64,000 nucleotides of DNA from Embiotoca jacksoni (taxonomy: Eukaryota > Chordata > Actinopteri > Embiotocidae): NCBI GenBank assembly GCA_022577435.1, contig JAKOON010000012.1, forward strand, positions 9,231,412 through 9,295,411, given 5' to 3'. Shown piece by piece: positions 63,796 through 64,000 of the stretch. The translations under genes were made by a program, and so were the position numbers. The first letter of the stretch is position 1. Each line of letters starts with the position of its first letter. The notes beneath the pieces were generated by a model. That model saw nothing but the letters and a program-made list of their open reading frames with translations, had not been told where the DNA came from and did not search any database.

Positions 63796-64000
63796 GTCAA
63801 AGAAAACAAATGCATTGGTGGTATTATGACTTTGAATCAAGACGAGGCTCTTACCATGTTTGGTTAGATAGTGTTTGGATATTGTGCAACATTTTAGCTT
63901 ATCTGTTCCGTACCTCCACTCAAATTCAGTTTTTGTTGTTTACTTATGTTAACTTGCTAGCTGAAACTATGATAGCAGCACACGACACAATAGATCAAGT
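17139..64000 (+). CDS. fhod3: fhod3 formin gene, 5' part (exons 1-3; continues beyond the right edge)
   Basis: FHOD3 is a diaphanous-related formin that organises actin in cardiac and skeletal sarcomeres. Three exons (17139-17303, 23148-23254, 30080-30144) join in phase to 112 complete codons of its N-terminal GTPase-binding-like region: MAAFICRVQFLDDTDPF, NFPEPTRPPLYTF, AGVHRLLKAP, LQLSHNGSYLDLE, LAEQRDELEGFQ, GRGKKHGIILRTQLSVRV. These match FHOD3 (RVQFLDDTDPFNSTNFPEP) better than FHOD1 (RVQYLEDTDPF). The next exon (EKLYNSSGR in human) was searched for by eye up to 64000 and not found, so intron 3 probably exceeds 33 kb, as in mammals where this gene is very long. Translation from the in-frame ATG at 17124 would add five residues. 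The family N terminus favours 17139. Confidence 0.9.
17304..23147 (+). other. fhod3 intron 1
   Basis: 5.8 kb with no further exon recognised. It holds a short (TG)n tract near 18487-18503, a T-run at 20488-20503 and a tRNA-like B-box at 19857-19867 that may mark a SINE relic. Confidence 0.75.
19857..19867 (+). promoter_or_regulatory. RNA polymerase III B-box-like motif, possible SINE relic
   Basis: GGTTCAAGTCC fits the tRNA B-box consensus exactly. The 80 bases upstream lack a clear A-box and no cloverleaf folds by eye, so this is at best the head of an old tRNA-derived SINE. Confidence 0.25.
23148..23254 (+). CDS. fhod3: fhod3 exon 2
   Basis: After CCTGTTTAG it encodes PDDCALQLSHNGSYLDLEST, LAEQRDELEGFQEDG and ends GG|GTAAGA in phase 2. 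Human: LDDCTLQLSHNG, LAEQRDELEGFQDD. Confidence 0.95.
25878..25903. repeat. A26 homopolymer
   Basis: Uninterrupted run of 26 A. It could be the poly(A) tail of a retroposed sequence, but nothing retroposon-like precedes it. Confidence 0.9.
27855..27872 (+). repeat. (TGC)6 trinucleotide repeat
   Basis: Six CAG/CTG-class units in intron 2, a short member of a repeat class known to expand. Confidence 0.9.
29128..29162 (+). repeat. (GT)n followed by poly(G)
   Basis: About eleven GT units run directly into about 13 G. Confidence 0.9.
30080..30144 (+). CDS. fhod3: fhod3 exon 3
   Basis: 65 bases between TTCATAG and G|GTGAGT encode GRGKKHGIILRTQLSVRVHA then CI. Phase 2 in, phase 1 out; nearly identical to human FHOD3. 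Too short to be a long open frame, but certain from protein match and splice sites. Confidence 0.95.
30145..34297 (+). other. fhod3 intron 3, first part
   Basis: No exon or transposon recognised apart from the long microsatellite at 32225-32298. Confidence 0.65.
32225..32298 (+). repeat. compound microsatellite (TG)n(TGCG)n
   Basis: Fourteen or so TG units change cleanly into about ten TGCG units. Alternating purine-pyrimidine DNA with this CpG content readily adopts the Z form. Confidence 0.95.
34298..34858 (+). repeat. uncharacterised interspersed repeat, copy A
   Basis: The start (GGACTGAGTGTCGTTCAAA) and the end (GAATCAAAATTTTGTGACGA, then AATGACAAGTCATTT) each match, in order and orientation, a second locus at 47547-47823. 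The inside contains a CAATACCAAACC stretch similar in style to teleost MITEs of the GGGCCGGGCACC type. Family name not known to me. Confidence 0.5.
34859..36386 (+). other. fhod3 intron 3, spacer before the Tc1 element
   Basis: The open frame at 34892-35209 has no domain features and is treated as chance. A tandem duplication of GGCTAAGAGTGGAT lies at about 35973-36000. Confidence 0.6.
36387..37775 (-). mobile_element. dead Tc1-like DNA transposon with IR/DR left end
   Basis: The left end begins CAGTGGGTAAAATAAG next to a TA target (36385-36386). An outer direct repeat and an inner one near 36577-36589 share AGTATTGAACACG, the IR/DR layout of fish Tc1 elements such as Sleeping Beauty relatives. 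A minus-strand transposase lies between. The right end stops around AGCGTGTTTCAGCGTGTTG without the expected mirror of the outer repeat, so the element is truncated and cannot be mobilised as it stands. Confidence 0.9.
36679..37631 (-). pseudogene. Tc1 transposase, inactivated
   Basis: It starts MMGKSKELSQDL and shifts frame before LIVAKRTDGIGYRHISKLLN. The paired HTH region follows (GAIIRKWKEHHFTINWPRPG, RRVVQEPRTTHGELQ). The DDE catalytic positions are all still present as motifs: SDESKIELFG, FQKDNDPKHTAKE and SPDLNPIENLWKELK. At least one stop (KPVK, stop, WENIVWSDES near 37195) and a frameshift between HVWRTNGTAYHPKN and VKFGGGNIMVSGCF disable it. Transposases of this clade are about 340 residues; the remnants cover nearly all of that length. 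Confidence 0.9.
37776..38514 (+). other. fhod3 intron 3, spacer between transposons
   Basis: No features recognised. Confidence 0.55.
38515..39160 (-). mobile_element. mariner-family transposon relic with internal deletion
   Basis: On the minus strand the N-terminal helix-turn-helix part reads CVKV, stop, KPSTETIEMLRKAYGNEAMS then RLKRVRTSLSEPEED. It jumps almost directly to the catalytic half: VCFFLDI, GQTVNTEFSSVLRQNIPPRL, WVPQHDNMH (the HDN catalytic motif), then QEIQSESQMVLNTLTDQDFQ and HWEQCSDTQEDNMKG. About 100 residues normally lying between are missing. The low-coordinate edge reads GTGATCAAAAAGTTATGAG, typical of the 3' end of this mariner group. Several stops and frame changes are present. 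Confidence 0.82.
39161..47546 (+). other. fhod3 intron 3, middle part
   Basis: 8.4 kb without recognised exons. It contains a T-rich patch at 39507-39540 and the T/G homopolymer pair at 45818-45860. The longest open frame (45200-45700) has biased, motif-free translation. Confidence 0.6.
45818..45860 (+). repeat. T21-type run joined to G21 homopolymer
   Basis: About 21 T, broken once by G at 45829, followed at once by 21 G (45840-45860). Confidence 0.9.
47547..47823 (+). repeat. uncharacterised interspersed repeat, copy B
   Basis: It begins GGCCTGGGTATTGTTCAAAG and ends GAATCAAAATTTGGTACCAA, ATGACAAGGCACTTT, collinear with the two ends of copy A at 34298-34858 but about half its length. The middle is not obviously shared. 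Confidence 0.5.
47824..50557 (+). other. fhod3 intron 3, spacer before the inverted repeat
   Basis: It contains an (AAC)n tract at 48214-48246 and an A-run near 48496-48513. Nothing else recognised. Confidence 0.6.
48214..48246 (+). repeat. (AAC)n trinucleotide repeat
   Basis: About ten AAC units with one ATA interruption. Confidence 0.9.
50558..51034. repeat. long near-perfect inverted repeat (foldback structure)
   Basis: The left arm 50558-50768 and the right arm 50832-51034 are reverse complements over about 200 bases. By eye the differences are three substitutions, an 8-base gap within a TGTG stretch and a 4-base gap at the loop end. The loop of about 63 bases contains a T-run. Transcribed with fhod3, this would form a very long RNA hairpin. 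Flanks are TTTTTTAAA on the left and TTTTTAAAA on the right. No transposase or terminal motif identifies a family. Confidence 0.93.
51035..55317 (+). other. fhod3 intron 3, after the inverted repeat
   Basis: No exon or named repeat seen. C14 at 54827-54840. Confidence 0.6.
54827..54840 (+). repeat. C14 homopolymer
   Basis: Uninterrupted run of 14 C. Confidence 0.9.
55318..55395 (+). repeat. MITE-like fragment of the GGGCCGGGCACC type
   Basis: It opens TAGGGCCGGGCACCAAAC and contains repeated GGTACC-like and TGGCACCAAA motifs. This texture is familiar from non-autonomous DNA elements common in percomorph fish. Only about 80 bases are left. Recognition is from memory. Confidence 0.45.
55396..59283 (+). 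other. fhod3 intron 3, spacer
   Basis: No coding match. It holds the CA/CGCA microsatellite at 56261-56356 and short A-runs. Confidence 0.6.
56261..56356 (+). repeat. compound (CA)n/(CGCA)n microsatellite
   Basis: Interleaved CGCA and CA units followed by about thirty CA units; the complementary-strand counterpart in type of the TG/TGCG tract at 32225. Confidence 0.95.
59284..59560 (+). repeat. MITE-like fragment of the GGCTGGGCAATAT type
   Basis: It begins GGCTGGGCAATATATTGATA and continues with ATATTGTCTCAGATTTTGGA, TAATATCGTGATATGGCATA, then TATCCACATTACTGATGATT. This order is familiar from a short, AT-rich element dispersed in percomorph genomes. The far terminus is not visible and the right limit is approximate. 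Confidence 0.55.
59542..59572 (+). repeat. (CATA)n tetranucleotide repeat
   Basis: Imperfect CATA array. Confidence 0.8.
60955..60979 (+). repeat. C25 homopolymer
   Basis: Uninterrupted run of 25 C, followed by ACGCGACCC. Confidence 0.95.
62320..62442 (+). repeat. (TG)n microsatellite, about 60 units
   Basis: About 123 bases of TG with four CG interruptions near the ends; the longest simple repeat in the window. Confidence 0.97.
63730..63793 (+). repeat. (CA)n microsatellite, about 32 units
   Basis: Pure CA array 1.3 kb from, and in opposite sense to, the (TG)n at 62320. Confidence 0.97.

Larger units (their letters stand above)
59573..64000 (+). other. fhod3 intron 3, to the right edge
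   Basis: No exon recognised, including no match for the expected fhod3 exon 4. Contains C25 (60955-60979), (TG)n (62320-62442) and (CA)n (63730-63793). Confidence 0.6.

Noticed and set aside
1..64000. Possibility of bacterial, phage or CRISPR systems
   Set aside because: No spacer-repeat array, operon-like gene packing or prokaryotic gene families are present; exon-intron structure and fish repeats make this vertebrate nuclear DNA.

Overview
This is vertebrate nuclear DNA, most likely from a teleost fish. The genes are split into short exons with GT-AG introns. The intergenic DNA is AT-rich and full of (CA)n/(TG)n microsatellites. The interspersed repeats look piscine: an L2/V-SINE-type 3' tail, a Tc1 element with IR/DR ends, a mariner fossil and small teleost-type MITE fragments. 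Exon calls come from reading translations and splice signals by eye against remembered protein families; no search was run.

Layout. (1) 1-95: 3' tail of an L2/V-SINE-like retroposon. (2) 1735-6142, minus strand: an eight-exon ferroportin (SLC40A1-type iron exporter) gene, about 565 codons. Every exon is recognisable, but exon 4 carries one extra T in a homopolymer that breaks the frame. (3) 8406-8945, minus strand: two decayed fragments of an SLC6A-family transporter. (4) 10544-15338, minus strand: an eleven-exon SLC6A19 (B0AT1, neutral amino-acid transporter) gene that reads as a pseudogene. It has a lost exon-1 splice donor, tryptophan to arginine in the GNVWRFPY signature, several frameshifts, an in-frame TGA, and an internal deletion that creates a TAA. 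(5) 16650-17138: GC-rich, CpG-containing DNA taken as the fhod3 promoter/5'UTR. (6) 17139 to the right edge, plus strand: exons 1-3 of fhod3 (a formin), at 17139-17303, 23148-23254 and 30080-30144. The last 34 kb look like fhod3 intron 3.

fhod3 intron 3 is where most non-genic structure lies: a dead Tc1 transposon (36387-37775), an internally deleted mariner relic (38515-39160), two copies of an uncharacterised repeat (34298-34858 and 47547-47823), MITE-like fragments (55318-55395 and 59284-59560), long simple repeats, and a near-perfect 0.2-kb-arm inverted repeat (50558-51034) that would fold into a very long hairpin.

The genes do not form a functional unit: ferroportin exports iron across membranes, B0AT1 imports neutral amino acids in gut and kidney epithelium, and FHOD3 organises actin in muscle. 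The window therefore shows ordinary gene adjacency. The unusual points are the decay of the SLC6A tract, the ferroportin frameshift, and the intronic hairpin. I saw no convincing undescribed multi-gene system.
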